From NCBI GenBank assembly GCA_016125475.1, contig WGLR01000013.1, positions 1 to 64,000 on the forward strand: a DNA stretch of 64,000 bases, read 5' to 3'. The number at the start of each line of letters is the position of its first letter. The first letter of the stretch is position 1. The position numbers and the translations under genes are program-made. This DNA is from Betaproteobacteria bacterium. Lineage in GTDB: Bacteria > Pseudomonadota > Gammaproteobacteria > Burkholderiales > Ga0077523. Under the pieces are notes generated by a model, which was not told the DNA's origin, ran no database searches, and worked only from the letters and a program-made list of their open reading frames with translations. This document shows, one piece after another, positions 36,590 to 45,892 of the stretch.

Positions 36590-39500
36590 ACGCGGCTGCC
36601 GACATCGGTGCGGTGGCACTGGATCCCCGGCGGAACGTCGTCGTCGAGGCCTGCGCGGGTTCTGGCAAGACCTGGCTCCTCGTGTCCAGGATCCTGCGGA
36701 TTCTCCTCGACGGCGTGCCGCCGGACGCGATCCTCGCGATCACGTTCACGCGCAAGGCCGCGCTCGAGATGCACTCGCGGCTCCAGGAGTGGCTGCGTAT
36801 CCTCGCGGTGGCGGACGATGCGGAGGTGGACCGGTTTCTGCGCGAGCGGCACGTTGCGGTGCAGGACGTCCCGGCTGCGCGGGAACTCGCGCGCTCGCTG
36901 CTCGAGACGGTACTCGACGCCCGGCCGGGCGTCACGATGACGACGTTCCACGGCTGGTTCCTCGACCTCCTGCGGCGCGCGCCGATCGAGGAATCTCCCG
37001 GGGAGGCTGCCCTGGTCGAGCAGACCGCGGCGCTCATGGAAGAGGCGTGGCGCGATTTCGTCGATTCGCTCGCGCGTCGACCCGACGGGGACGAGGCACG
37101 GGCGTTCGAGATGCTCGTGGAGCGATTCGATCTCACCAACGCGCGGGCGCTGCTGTTCGCGTTCGCGAGGCACCGCGCCGACTGGTGGGCCTTCACGGAC
37201 CGTGCCCGGGACGGACTCACCCACGCGCTGGACGCCCTGCGTGCGCGCGTCGCGTTCGATCCGGAGCCGGATCCGCGCGGGGCACTCATGGAAGATGCCG
37301 AACTGCCCGCGCTGCTCGTGGAGTATGCGGGACTGCTCGAGCGTCTCGGCACGAAGACGGGGCGCGAGCGGGCAGGGCGCGCGCGGGAGGCCGCATGCTG
37401 CCCGGACGCCGCGTCGGCGTTCGCACGGCTTCTGGAAACGGTCTTCACGAAGGCCGACGGCCGCGTGCCGTACGCGATGTCCGTCACGAAGACCATGCTC
37501 GCGCACATCGGGCCCGAGGGAGCAGACCGGCTGCTCGCGCTGCACGAGGAACTCTCCGGGCGTGCCGAAACGGTGGCCGCGATGTACGACGAGCATCGGG
37601 CGTTCACGAGCAGTCGCGCCGTGTACGTGTGCGGCGACGCGTTCGTGAGACGGTTCCAGAAGCTCAAGGAGGCGCGCGGTCTCATCGACTTCACCGACGT
37701 CGAGTGGCGCGCGCGCCGGCTCGTCACGCATCCGGAACACGCGGACTACGTGCTGCACAAGCTCGATGCGCGCTACCGCCACATTCTCGTCGACGAGTTC
37801 CAGGACACGAATCCGTTGCAGTGGCAGGCGCTTCTCGCGTGGATCACCGCTTCGGCCGAGGCGGACCGGGCACCCGGACTGTTCGTGGTCGGCGACCCGA
37901 AGCAGTCCGTCTATCGGTTCCGTCGGGCGGACGCCCGCCTGTTCACCCTCGCGCGACGGCATCTGGAAGCGCGGCATGAGGCGATCACGCTCGTCCAGCA
38001 CGACTCCCGGCGCTGTGCGCCGCCCGTGATCGAGATCGTCAATCGCGTGTTCGGGGGCCTCCCGGAATTCGAGGGGTTCGAACCGCACGGATCCCACGAC
38101 GGGACGCTCCCGGGCCGTGTCGAGGTCCTGGCGCTCGCGTCCGCGAGCGAACCGGACGATGGGGACGCGCCGGAGGAGTCGAACGGGCTGCGGAATCCGC
38201 TGCTGCACGGGCCGCCGGACGCGGACGAGCGTGTCCGGGAACTCGAGGGCCACGCAGTGGCGCGGCGAATTCTCGAGATCGTCGGTCGCTGGCAGATCCG
38301 TGACGGTGTCGGGAAGCGGTCGGCGCGCTTCGACGACATCATGCTGCTCGTTCGCAACCGCACGCACCTGCTCGCCTTCGAGCACGCGCTGCGCGCTGCG
38401 GGCGTCCCGTACGTCACGTCCCGTCGGGGCGGGCTGCTGGACCGCCTCGAGATCACGGACATCCAGTCACTTCTCAGATTCCTCATCACGCCGTTCTCGG
38501 ATCTCGACCTCGCGCGCGCGCTCCGGAGTCCGCTGTTCTCGTGCACCGACGACGACCTGATGCTGCTCGCGAGCCGCGCACCGGGCACGTGGTGGGAAAG
38601 GCTGCGCCGGTGTGCGGAAGACGGCACGGCCAGTGCCCGGCTCGTCCGGGCAGGTGAACTGCTCGTCGACTGGCTCGCGCGTGCGGACAGACTGCCCGTT
38701 CACGACCTGCTCGACCGCATCTACTTCGACGGCGACGTGGAGCGGCGGTATCGCGCGGCGGTCCCGCACGCGATGCGGGAGGCGGTCGCCGCGAATCTTC
38801 GTACCTTCCTGGAACTCGCACTCGCTCTCGACGCCGGCCGCTATCCGAGCCTGCCCCGGTTCCTGGACGCGCTCGACGAGTATGGGCGCGCGCCCGACGA
38901 CGAAGCCCCGGACGAGGGGGCGGTCGACGACGGCGAGGATGCCATCCGGATTCTCACGGTGCACGGTGCGAAGGGGCTCGAGGCGCCGGTCGTGTTTCTC
39001 GCGGACGCGCACTGGTGGCCGCGGCCACGCGCCTACGAGATCCTCGTCGACTGGCCGCCGGATGATCCGGAACCGGCCCGCATGGCGGTGCGTACGGTCC
39101 GGTCGGAAAATGCGCGATCCTGTGCGGATCTCGTCGCGGACGAACGCAGGCAGGAAGAGCGCGAGGAGTTGAACGCGCTCTACGTCGCGATGACGCGCGC
39201 GAGGCAGGTTCTCGTCGTGAGCGGGAGCGAGTCCGGCCGGTCCCGCCCGGATCCGACGTGGTACCGGCGCATCGCCGAAGCCGTCGCGTCAGTGTCGGGG
39301 GGCGCGTGTCACGGAGCGGAGTTCGACGTCGAGCCGGTCGGGGTCCCCCCGCGCGAGGATCACGAGGGCCTCGTGCAGGTGGACCCGTCCTGGCGCGAAC
39401 CGGGAACCGTCGGCACACGCGGCAACGCGGACGCCACCGCGCAGACCGATCGCGGCGAGCGGATCCACTGGCTGCTCGAGCAGCTCGCGTCCCCCGGGGC

Positions 39501-39903
39501 GATGCCCGAAGCGGGCTGGCTGCGGCGCATGCTGGGCGTCACGGACGCGCAGTTCGACGACGCGATGCGTGTGGCACGGGCGATTCTCGAAGCCCCGGAA
39601 CTCGCCAGGTTCTTCGATCCTTCGCGCCACGTGTGGGCGCGCAACGAGGTGCCCTACGTCACCGCTGCCGGCGAGCTGCGACGGATGGACCGGGTCGTGC
39701 GCTTCGACGAGGAGCTCTGGGTGCTCGACTACAAGACCGGCGACTTGCCGTACGATCGGGACCCTGGCGTCGCCGCGCGTGCGTACGAAGCGCAGATGAA
39801 CGAGTATCGTCGCGCGTCATCGGCGCTCTGGCCCGGTGTCCGGGTCCGGTGTGCGCTCGTCTTCGCGGATGGAAGGATGCATGAGATCGAAGAGTCGACG
39901 TAA
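36586..39903 (+). CDS. addA: AddA-like UvrD-type helicase-nuclease subunit
   Basis: The 1105-residue protein carries the full superfamily 1 set: Walker A EACAGSGKTW, Ia ITFTRKAALEM, Walker B ILVDEFQDTNPLQW, III VVGDPKQSVYRFRRAD, V ILTVHGAKGLEAPVVFL, VI LNALYVAMTRARQ. The C-terminal nuclease domain has RGERIHWLLEQL and RMDRVV, VLDYKTGDL, the PD-(D/E)XK catalytic residues. Together with AddB it would form the end-processing helicase-nuclease that replaces RecBCD. The ATG overlaps the AddB stop by four bases. Confidence 0.93.
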   Translation: MNAAADIGAVALDPRRNVVVEACAGSGKTWLLVSRILRILLDGVPPDAILAITFTRKAALEMHSRLQEWLRILAVADDAEVDRFLRERHVAVQDVPAARELARSLLETVLDARPGVTMTTFHGWFLDLLRRAPIEESPGEAALVEQTAALMEEAWRDFVDSLARRPDGDEARAFEMLVERFDLTNARALLFAFARHRADWWAFTDRARDGLTHALDALRARVAFDPEPDPRGALMEDAELPALLVEYAGLLERLGTKTGRERAGRAREAACCPDAASAFARLLETVFTKADGRVPYAMSVTKTMLAHIGPEGADRLLALHEELSGRAETVAAMYDEHRAFTSSRAVYVCGDAFVRRFQKLKEARGLIDFTDVEWRARRLVTHPEHADYVLHKLDARYRHILVDEFQDTNPLQWQALLAWITASAEADRAPGLFVVGDPKQSVYRFRRADARLFTLARRHLEARHEAITLVQHDSRRCAPPVIEIVNRVFGGLPEFEGFEPHGSHDGTLPGRVEVLALASASEPDDGDAPEESNGLRNPLLHGPPDADERVRELEGHAVARRILEIVGRWQIRDGVGKRSARFDDIMLLVRNRTHLLAFEHALRAAGVPYVTSRRGGLLDRLEITDIQSLLRFLITPFSDLDLARALRSPLFSCTDDDLMLLASRAPGTWWERLRRCAEDGTASARLVRAGELLVDWLARADRLPVHDLLDRIYFDGDVERRYRAAVPHAMREAVAANLRTFLELALALDAGRYPSLPRFLDALDEYGRAPDDEAPDEGAVDDGEDAIRILTVHGAKGLEAPVVFLADAHWWPRPRAYEILVDWPPDDPEPARMAVRTVRSENARSCADLVADERRQEEREELNALYVAMTRARQVLVVSGSESGRSRPDPTWYRRIAEAVASVSGGACHGAEFDVEPVGVPPREDHEGLVQVDPSWREPGTVGTRGNADATAQTDRGERIHWLLEQLASPGAMPEAGWLRRMLGVTDAQFDDAMRVARAILEAPELARFFDPSRHVWARNEVPYVTAAGELRRMDRVVRFDEELWVLDYKTGDLPYDRDPGVAARAYEAQMNEYRRASSALWPGVRVRCALVFADGRMHEIEEST

Positions 39904-39972
39904 GGAAGCCGGGACCGGGATCCCTCCGGCGTGCGGTCCGTCGCCGGACGCCGCCGTGCCGCGGGGGGCACC

Positions 39973-40746
39973 ATGAGCGCGCGGACGTTTCCCGCAGCGC
40001 GCAGCGTGTCGGTGGGCAGACCCCTCGCGTGGCTGGCCCTCGGCTGGCAGGACTTCCTCGCTTCGGGCTTTCCGAGTTTCGTGCACGGGCTCATCGTCAC
40101 GTTCGGCGGGCTCATGATCATCGCGATGACGATGCTGTTCTGGCCGCTCATGCCGGGCGCGATATCCGGATTCGTGCTGGTCGGGCCGATCCTCGCGACA
40201 GGCCTCTACGAGCTGAGCAGGCAGCGGGCCGCGGGGCGCGCGACCGACATCACGGATGTGCTCGTCGCGTGGCGGCGCGGCACGCGCCCGCTTGTGCAGC
40301 TGGGCGTCCTGCTGCTCGTCGCGGCCACCGCCTGGGTCGTGGTCTCGGCGCTGCTGTTCGGCCACTTCGTGCACGTCCGCATCGACGGCCCCGTCGCCTT
40401 TCTGCGCTACGCGGCCGTCTCGCAGGGCAACGCGATGTTCTTTCTGTGGCTGCTGCTCGGAGGGTTGGGATCCGCGGTGATCTTCGCGTCGACCGCGGTT
40501 GCGCCCCCGCTGCTGCTCGAGCGCTCGATCGATCTGCGCGCCGCGCTGCTCGCGAGCGTACGCGCGGTCGGCGACAACCCGGTGCCGATGGCGCTGTGGG
40601 CGGCGATCATCATGGGTGCGACCGCGCTGTCGCTCGTGACCTTCCTGCTCGGATTCATCATCGTGATCCCGGTGATCGGGCATGCCACGTGGCACGCCTA
40701 CCGGGATCTCGTCGATGCGGACGCATGGCCGCTGCGCGCGCACTGA
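39973..40746 (+). CDS. DUF2189 (BPSS1780-type) integral membrane protein
   Basis: From ATG 39973, preceded by GGGGGG, the protein has 257 residues. Six or so hydrophobic helices are seen, including IVTFGGLMIIAMTMLFWPL, LGVLLLVAATAWVVVSALLF and the last IIVIPVIGHATWHAYRDL; the latter and the N-terminal RPLAWLALGWQDFLASG are characteristic of DUF2189 proteins found mainly in betaproteobacteria. Function is unknown. It follows addA by about 70 bases on the same strand and is followed by a tiny membrane protein gene. Confidence 0.85.
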   Translation: MSARTFPAARSVSVGRPLAWLALGWQDFLASGFPSFVHGLIVTFGGLMIIAMTMLFWPLMPGAISGFVLVGPILATGLYELSRQRAAGRATDITDVLVAWRRGTRPLVQLGVLLLVAATAWVVVSALLFGHFVHVRIDGPVAFLRYAAVSQGNAMFFLWLLLGGLGSAVIFASTAVAPPLLLERSIDLRAALLASVRAVGDNPVPMALWAAIIMGATALSLVTFLLGFIIVIPVIGHATWHAYRDLVDADAWPLRAH

Positions 40747-40855
40747 AGTGCTGCGCGACCCGCGTGGCCGCTCGTTGCGGGGACGTCGGTGATGTCAGCG
40801 CGCGGATCACGCGACGCTGCGTGCCCGTTCCCCCGAAACTCAGGGAGCCGGCGAC

Positions 40856-41065
40856 GTGTTCGGTCTGACCGAGGAGCGCGTGTCGGAATTCGGCCTCACC
40901 TTCGGGCTGGCCGGATTCATCCTGTTCATGCTCTTCATCATCTGGAACCTGGCCCGCGAATCGAAGGCCGGCAAGCTCGGGACGTTCGTGCTCTTCTTCG
41001 TTCTCGCGTTCGGGATGCTCGGCTTCATCGCGAAGGAGATCCTGACCTGGCTGCTCGGGCCCTGA
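40856..41065 (+). CDS. DUF2788 small membrane protein
   Basis: GTG 40856 gives 69 residues; GGGAGCC at about 40843 is a fair ribosome site. Two membrane helices (FGLAGFILFMLFIIWNLAR and LGTFVLFFVLAFGMLGFIA) are joined by a short basic loop (ESKAGK). This matches the DUF2788 family of beta- and gammaproteobacteria. Function is unknown. It is probably expressed with the DUF2189 gene 110 bases upstream. Confidence 0.85.
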   Translation: MFGLTEERVSEFGLTFGLAGFILFMLFIIWNLARESKAGKLGTFVLFFVLAFGMLGFIAKEILTWLLGP

Positions 41066-41142
41066 GGGCGAACGCGGGGCCGCATGCGGTTCGTGGGCCT
41101 TGCGGAGCGTCGTGGGGCACGACGCGCCGCGAGGCCGGAGTG

Positions 41143-41568
41143 TCACGGCATCTGGAGCTTCCCGCCGCGTCCCGGGCCGCCGAGTCCGCCGGGTCCGAAG
41201 CCGCCCCCGCCGCCCATCGCCCCAGGTCCCTGGGGCACGACGATCGACGACGCGGCCTGTCGGCGCATTTCCTGCAGCTCGCGCATCGCGCGCTCGACGG
41301 CATCCTTCGCAGCGGCTCCGTACGCGTCGACTGCCGCCGCGAGCGAATCGCCGGGGAGCTCGAAATTGAGGGGCAGTGCTCCCACGGAGGTCATGATCTG
41401 CGCCTCTCCGATGTACTGGGCGGACCGCGACGGGTCCGGGGAGCCGTCCTTCGTGATGGGTTGAAGCACGCGGATCGTCCCGACGCGGCGGTCGGTGACG
41501 GTTTCTTCGCGATAGAGATCGGATGCGTTCATTTCCACATCCATCTGCTCTTCTGGTCGTTCGGCCAT
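41143..41568 (-). CDS. Conserved hypothetical protein with glycine-rich C-terminal tail
   Basis: From ATG 41568 (MAERPEEQMDVEMNASDLYR) the protein has 141 residues; another Met at residue 9 is possible. It has no signal peptide or membrane helix. The core has polar beta-like strands (VTDRRVGTIRVLQPITKDG, AQYIGEAQIMTSVGALPLNF) and a helix of about 45 residues with many Ala (SLAAAVDAYGAAAKDAVERA, MRELQEMRRQA). The last 30 residues are almost only Gly and Pro. I do not recognise a function. It lies downstream of the BepA-like gene on the same strand. Confidence 0.7.
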   Translation of the reverse strand: MAERPEEQMDVEMNASDLYREETVTDRRVGTIRVLQPITKDGSPDPSRSAQYIGEAQIMTSVGALPLNFELPGDSLAAAVDAYGAAAKDAVERAMRELQEMRRQAASSIVVPQGPGAMGGGGGFGPGGLGGPGRGGKLQMP

Positions 41569-41679
41569 GGCGTTCACACGCTTCGAGTGCTGGAAAATTC
41601 CGAAGGGTAGCAGCGAATCGGTCCGGCGTCGCGGGCAGCGCGATGTCGCGGTGGCCAACCTGTCGCCCCGTTCAGGACG

Positions 41680-43242
41680 TCACTGCACGGCCTTCACCGA
41701 TTCGACCACGATGGAGAAATGCGCGAGCTCGTTCGGATCGGTGGACGAGGCCTTGCCCATCGGGATCATCGCGGTCTTCCCCGCCGGGATTGGAGACGGC
41801 AGCGTGTAGGAGGGGGATTTCTCGACGACTTCCCCGCCCTCGCTGCGCTCCAGACGGATGCGCACGTCGTAGAGCGAGGACGGGGACGTGTTCTCGAGCA
41901 GCGCGTAGAGGGTGCCGTCGGTGGCGGCCTGGACCTTCGCGGTCAGATACAGGTCCGGATGTCGCGTGACGTCCAGCCTGGCGTAGCGCGTCTTCGCGAG
42001 GCGTCCGACCTCGGAATCCGAGTCCGAAGCCGCCTGGTACCGTTTCAGTGCCTCGTCGGTCCGGCCCTCGAGCTCCGCGAATGTTCCGAGGAGGTAGTAG
42101 GCGGACGCGGTGGGCATCAGCGCGAGGCTGCGCTCGAGCAGCGGGCGGGCCTCGTCGCGACGGCCGAGGTCGACGAGCACCACGCCGGCCTGCACGTAGG
42201 GGCGGAAGTAGTCGTTCTGCAGGCGGATGGCATCCTGATACTGGGAGAGGGCGCTTTCCTTCCTGTCGAGCGTGAGATCCACGTCCGCCTGGAATTCGTG
42301 AAACCGGGGTTCGTCCGGTTCGATGGCCAGCGCGCGTGCCGCAGCGGTCTGTGCGGCGGGGATCTCGCCTTTCGCGAGCGCCGTGATGCCTTCGTCGCGG
42401 GCGTCATAAGCGGGCTTCGCGCGGAGGAGTCTCGCGGTCCTGTCCCGATAGCGCTTCACGCCCGCGTCGCCGCCGCTGCCGAGTCGGCCCGCGAGTTCAC
42501 GCGCGCGTGCGATCCGTTCGTCGGAGATCGGGTCGGTGACCGTCCACGCGTCGAGGTCGTCCGCGGACGACTGCCGGCCGAGTCGCGCGAGCTTCTCCTC
42601 CAGCGTGACGATACCCCGTGGATCGTAGCCCGCACGCGCGAGAATGCGCATCGCATCCTGATCCGTGTCGATCTCCGCCGCGGAACTGTAGCGCTTCGTG
42701 ACGAGCGCCCGGACCGGACGAATGTCCGGCAGGTACAGCCGGGCATAGGGAACGGGCGGCCGAACGGGGCCGAGCGCGATCGCGCCGCCCTCGAGCAGGC
42801 GGGACGCCGGAGCGTCGTCGGAGCTGCGGCGCACGGTGGCGTGTGCGATCTCGTGGGCCAGCACGGCGGCGAGTTCCGCCTCGGAGTCCAGCGCGTAGAG
42901 CATGCCGCGGCTGATGGCGATCTTGCCGCCGGGAAGCGCCCACGCGATGGGCGTGGAATTGTTCAGGATCGCGAATTCGTAGGGCAGTCTGCGTTCCGCT
43001 GCGCTGGCGAGCCGCGTTCCGACCTCGCGGACGTAGGCCACGAGGGCAGGGTCGGTTTCGTAGTCGCCGCCGAGCGCCTGCCGCGCAGGCCCGTAGTACT
43101 TCTCGCCCATGGCGAGCTCGCGAGGATCCGCGTCATAGCGGGGCCGTTGCTCCTGCGGGACAGGCTGGTGGCCACAGGCGGCCACAAGCGCCGTCAGCAT
43201 GGCCAGGCAAACCGGCCGGAAGATTCGCACAAACGTGTTCAT
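41680..43242 (-). CDS. Lipoprotein M48 metallopeptidase with TPR-like tail (BepA-like)
   Basis: ATG 43242 gives 520 residues and a lipoprotein signal (FRPVCLAMLTALVAAC with Cys as the lipid site). The zinc site is HEIAHATV with EIDTDQDAM supplying the Glu ligand, close to the EADRxG of related enzymes. PGGKIAISRGMLYALDSEAELAAVLAHE is typical of periplasmic M48 BepA/LoiP-like proteins. About residues 270-390 form repeated helical pairs (AQTAAARALAIEPDEPRFHEFQ, ALSQYQDAIRLQN) like TPRs. BepA degrades misassembled LptD and acts as a chaperone of the outer membrane. The last 100 residues form a beta-rich domain, which is unusual for BepA and may give a partner or substrate preference. Confidence 0.85.
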   Translation of the reverse strand: MNTFVRIFRPVCLAMLTALVAACGHQPVPQEQRPRYDADPRELAMGEKYYGPARQALGGDYETDPALVAYVREVGTRLASAAERRLPYEFAILNNSTPIAWALPGGKIAISRGMLYALDSEAELAAVLAHEIAHATVRRSSDDAPASRLLEGGAIALGPVRPPVPYARLYLPDIRPVRALVTKRYSSAAEIDTDQDAMRILARAGYDPRGIVTLEEKLARLGRQSSADDLDAWTVTDPISDERIARARELAGRLGSGGDAGVKRYRDRTARLLRAKPAYDARDEGITALAKGEIPAAQTAAARALAIEPDEPRFHEFQADVDLTLDRKESALSQYQDAIRLQNDYFRPYVQAGVVLVDLGRRDEARPLLERSLALMPTASAYYLLGTFAELEGRTDEALKRYQAASDSDSEVGRLAKTRYARLDVTRHPDLYLTAKVQAATDGTLYALLENTSPSSLYDVRIRLERSEGGEVVEKSPSYTLPSPIPAGKTAMIPMGKASSTDPNELAHFSIVVESVKAVQ

Positions 43243-43446
43243 GGCGGTTTCGTCTCGCACGTGCCGAATGAGGATGATAACCCCGGGGTCCGGTCGGCCG
43301 CACGGTCACGCGTGGCCGTCAGCCGGCGTGCCCGTCCGGGTGTCGGACGTGTCTCTACGAGAGCGTAATCGGCACGACGCATCCTTTCTTGAGGCAGATG
43401 AGGCAGGATCCGGCGACGCTCCGGTGGGCGGACGCGGAGGCTCCTG

Positions 43447-45768
43447 CTACCCGCCCTCCGGCAGCGCCTGCGGGGCGGGCAGCACCTGTGGCAGGGTTCC
43501 GGCGAGCCTCGTGCACCGCTCGACGAAACCCAGTGTCTCGTTCCACGTGTCGCCCGCGTTGTCGTAGAGGATGCCGTGGTGCCTGGAGGGCAGGATCCGC
43601 AGCCACTTGTCCGGACTGCCTATGGCCCGGTAGATGAGCGTGGCGCTCTCCGGATCCACGACAGGGTCCTGGTCGCCCTGGAGGATCAGCGCCGGGCAGG
43701 CCACCTGTGACAGTCTCTTCCGGACGCTTTCCACGAGACGCCCCAGTTCGTACAGGGCCTTGATGGGCATGTGCACGTAGTTGAGGTGCGGGTGTTCGGA
43801 CGGGTTGGGCCGGAACGCGAGGAGTCCGTGCTCGCGCACGACCTTCACGAGGCGGTTGGTCCCGTGAACGAGCGGGACGAACACCATGTTCCTGTTCCGG
43901 AAACGCATGGGGGCTGCGAGCGCTGCGACGCCCGCCAGCTTCTCCGGCCGGTCGGAGGCCAGGTGCAGGCACAGCGACCCGCCCGTGGAGAACCCGACGA
44001 GGCACACGTGATCCACCAGCGGCGACAGGATCTCGTAGCCGCGTCGCACCGAGGCCAGCCAGTCCTGCCACGTGCGTTCCCGCAGGTCCCAGGGCGAGGT
44101 GCCGTGGCCCTTGAGACGCACGCCGAGTGTCGTGAAGCCGCGCTGGCTCAGCGTTTCGCCGAATGCACGCATTTCGGCCGGTGACGCGAGGAATCCGTGT
44201 GCGAGGAGCACCCCGACGGAACGCGCCTGCGCCGGCCGGAAGAGGAAGGGCTCCGGATCCTCGTTCTGGGTCTGGAGCATGTTCAGCCCGCGGTGGCGGG
44301 GTTTGTCGAAGGCCTTCCGGTCCCATGCGTGCGCGCGGCGCTCGTCGTCGAACCGCAGTTCGGCAAGGCGCGTCGGCGAGACGTGGCCCGCGTCGCGGAT
44401 GGCGTCCACGACGGCCGTCAGGGCGGGCTGGATCGGTGCGACCTCGTTCGCGTAGACCTCCACGGGATTCTCCAGCCGGACCAGGTCGAATTCGTGGTCC
44501 TCGAGCAGCTTCGGGAGGAAACGGTAGTAGCCCTCCGAGCGTTCGATCAGCTTCAGGTGAGTCGTGGTTCGCAGGAACTGTTCGAGCCCTTCGCAGCGGC
44601 CGCGGGGGAGATCCTCGTAGCTTTCCGGATTCCGGAGGCTCCGGTGCAGGTGCACGGCGCCCTGGCTCTGCAGGTATTTCACCGCGAGGTAGAGGATCCG
44701 GTGGAACTCCTGTTCGGGGACCTCCGTGCGCCCGGCGTTGAGCAGCTCGTAGATGCCCAGCGCAGCGAGATGGCTCAGGTTCACGGTCACGAGCTGATAC
44801 ATCGCGTGCATGTAGGCATCGCGCACGCGCTCGGCCTGAAGGTGCGAGGCGTTGGCCTGGATGCGTCGGTCCGCACGGTCGGCGTGGGTCGTGAACGCGT
44901 CCTGCAACCCGCCGAGCCTGACCGCGCGCTCGTTCACGAGGCGCCGCTCGCGTTCGTTCCAGAAGTTGGCGGCGCGGACCGGATTGCCGAGGCGGATGTC
45001 CATGTCCGTGTCCTTGAGCAGGATGTTGCCCTCGATCAGCAGTTCCTCCCGGAGCCTCGGGCTGATTCCGCGGTTGAAGAGCTCCACGCCGTGCAGGAGG
45101 GGATTGCCGCGTACCCGCATCGGATAGAACGTGATGTTCGCAGGCACGATCAGCGTGGGGCGTTCCGCGCGCGCGAGCAGTGTCGCCCGGTCGGGGAGCC
45201 CCAGGATCCGTCGCCAGCTCTCGAGACGGTTTTCGTCCCCCGCGGACGCCGCGTTGAGCACCGCCTGCTTGAAGACCTCGAGCGCGAGTGCGATCACTGC
45301 CGCGCCGCTGTGCTGCTTGCGCCGGTGTGCCGCGCTGCGCGAATAGATGCTGTACTGCCCGCTGCCGTCGAGGACCTGGCGGTCCTTCACCATGCCTCCC
45401 TCCGGAAACACGATGACCTTGCGTCCGCGGAGGATTTCGGCGGCGAGCAGCGCGAGAAGGTGCGGGTGGTCGTTCGGGACGGCCCCGACGCCCTTCAGGT
45501 AGCTGCCGAAGCGGTCGCCCGGACGGAACAGTGCGTGATCCGCGATTGACCTGCAGTAGGCGCCGCAGTGCTCCCAGAACAGATACTGCGGAATGAAGGT
45601 TTCGAAGCGTGCGAAGTGGTTGAAGACGAAGATGTCGCCCGACTCGATCTGCCCTTCGTCGTGGTGCAGCTTGATGTTGACGCGCAACACCCGGCGCAGG
45701 AATCGCATGAAGCGCCCGGTCCACTGGTAGGCGGCCGGGTTGATCGGATAGTCGAGCGCGTCCTTCAT
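43447..45768 (-). CDS. Fusion of a PlsC/PlsB-type acyltransferase with an alpha/beta hydrolase
   Basis: The 773-residue protein starts at ATG 45768 with GAGGA just before. Residues about 30-260 hold glycerolipid acyltransferase motifs: NHFARFETF (HX4E instead of HX4D), FPEGGMVKD (with Gly for Thr/Ser) and PTLIVPANITFYPM. Residues about 270-500 are helical. Residues about 500-750 are an alpha/beta hydrolase: LLAHGFLASPAEM, nucleophile GFSTGGS, QGDQDPVVD acid and RHHGILYD His. Such hydrolases include monoacylglycerol lipase and carboxylesterases. The fusion implies acyl transfer and hydrolysis on the same lipid, for example remodelling of lysophospholipid or storage lipid; this is inference. 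It diverges from heme A synthase. Confidence 0.82.
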   Translation of the reverse strand: MKDALDYPINPAAYQWTGRFMRFLRRVLRVNIKLHHDEGQIESGDIFVFNHFARFETFIPQYLFWEHCGAYCRSIADHALFRPGDRFGSYLKGVGAVPNDHPHLLALLAAEILRGRKVIVFPEGGMVKDRQVLDGSGQYSIYSRSAAHRRKQHSGAAVIALALEVFKQAVLNAASAGDENRLESWRRILGLPDRATLLARAERPTLIVPANITFYPMRVRGNPLLHGVELFNRGISPRLREELLIEGNILLKDTDMDIRLGNPVRAANFWNERERRLVNERAVRLGGLQDAFTTHADRADRRIQANASHLQAERVRDAYMHAMYQLVTVNLSHLAALGIYELLNAGRTEVPEQEFHRILYLAVKYLQSQGAVHLHRSLRNPESYEDLPRGRCEGLEQFLRTTTHLKLIERSEGYYRFLPKLLEDHEFDLVRLENPVEVYANEVAPIQPALTAVVDAIRDAGHVSPTRLAELRFDDERRAHAWDRKAFDKPRHRGLNMLQTQNEDPEPFLFRPAQARSVGVLLAHGFLASPAEMRAFGETLSQRGFTTLGVRLKGHGTSPWDLRERTWQDWLASVRRGYEILSPLVDHVCLVGFSTGGSLCLHLASDRPEKLAGVAALAAPMRFRNRNMVFVPLVHGTNRLVKVVREHGLLAFRPNPSEHPHLNYVHMPIKALYELGRLVESVRKRLSQVACPALILQGDQDPVVDPESATLIYRAIGSPDKWLRILPSRHHGILYDNAGDTWNETLGFVERCTRLAGTLPQVLPAPQALPEGG

Positions 45769-45880
45769 TCCTCGTCACTCCACACGCGGGGACCCCATCC
45801 GGAAGCGAAATCCGGACCGAGGGCGGTCGCGCGCCGCCCGCGGCCTGCCGCCGGGACGCCTTTCTGGCGGGTCCTCACGG

Positions 45881-45892
45881 TACAATTGAGAC
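45881..45892 (+). promoter_or_regulatory. Possible -10 of a leaderless ctaA transcript
   Basis: TACAAT (45881-45886) ends seven bases before ATG 45893, so transcription would start at the A of the initiation codon. No Shine-Dalgarno lies at a useful distance. No good -35 was seen at 45858-45864, so the site is tentative. Confidence 0.4.
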
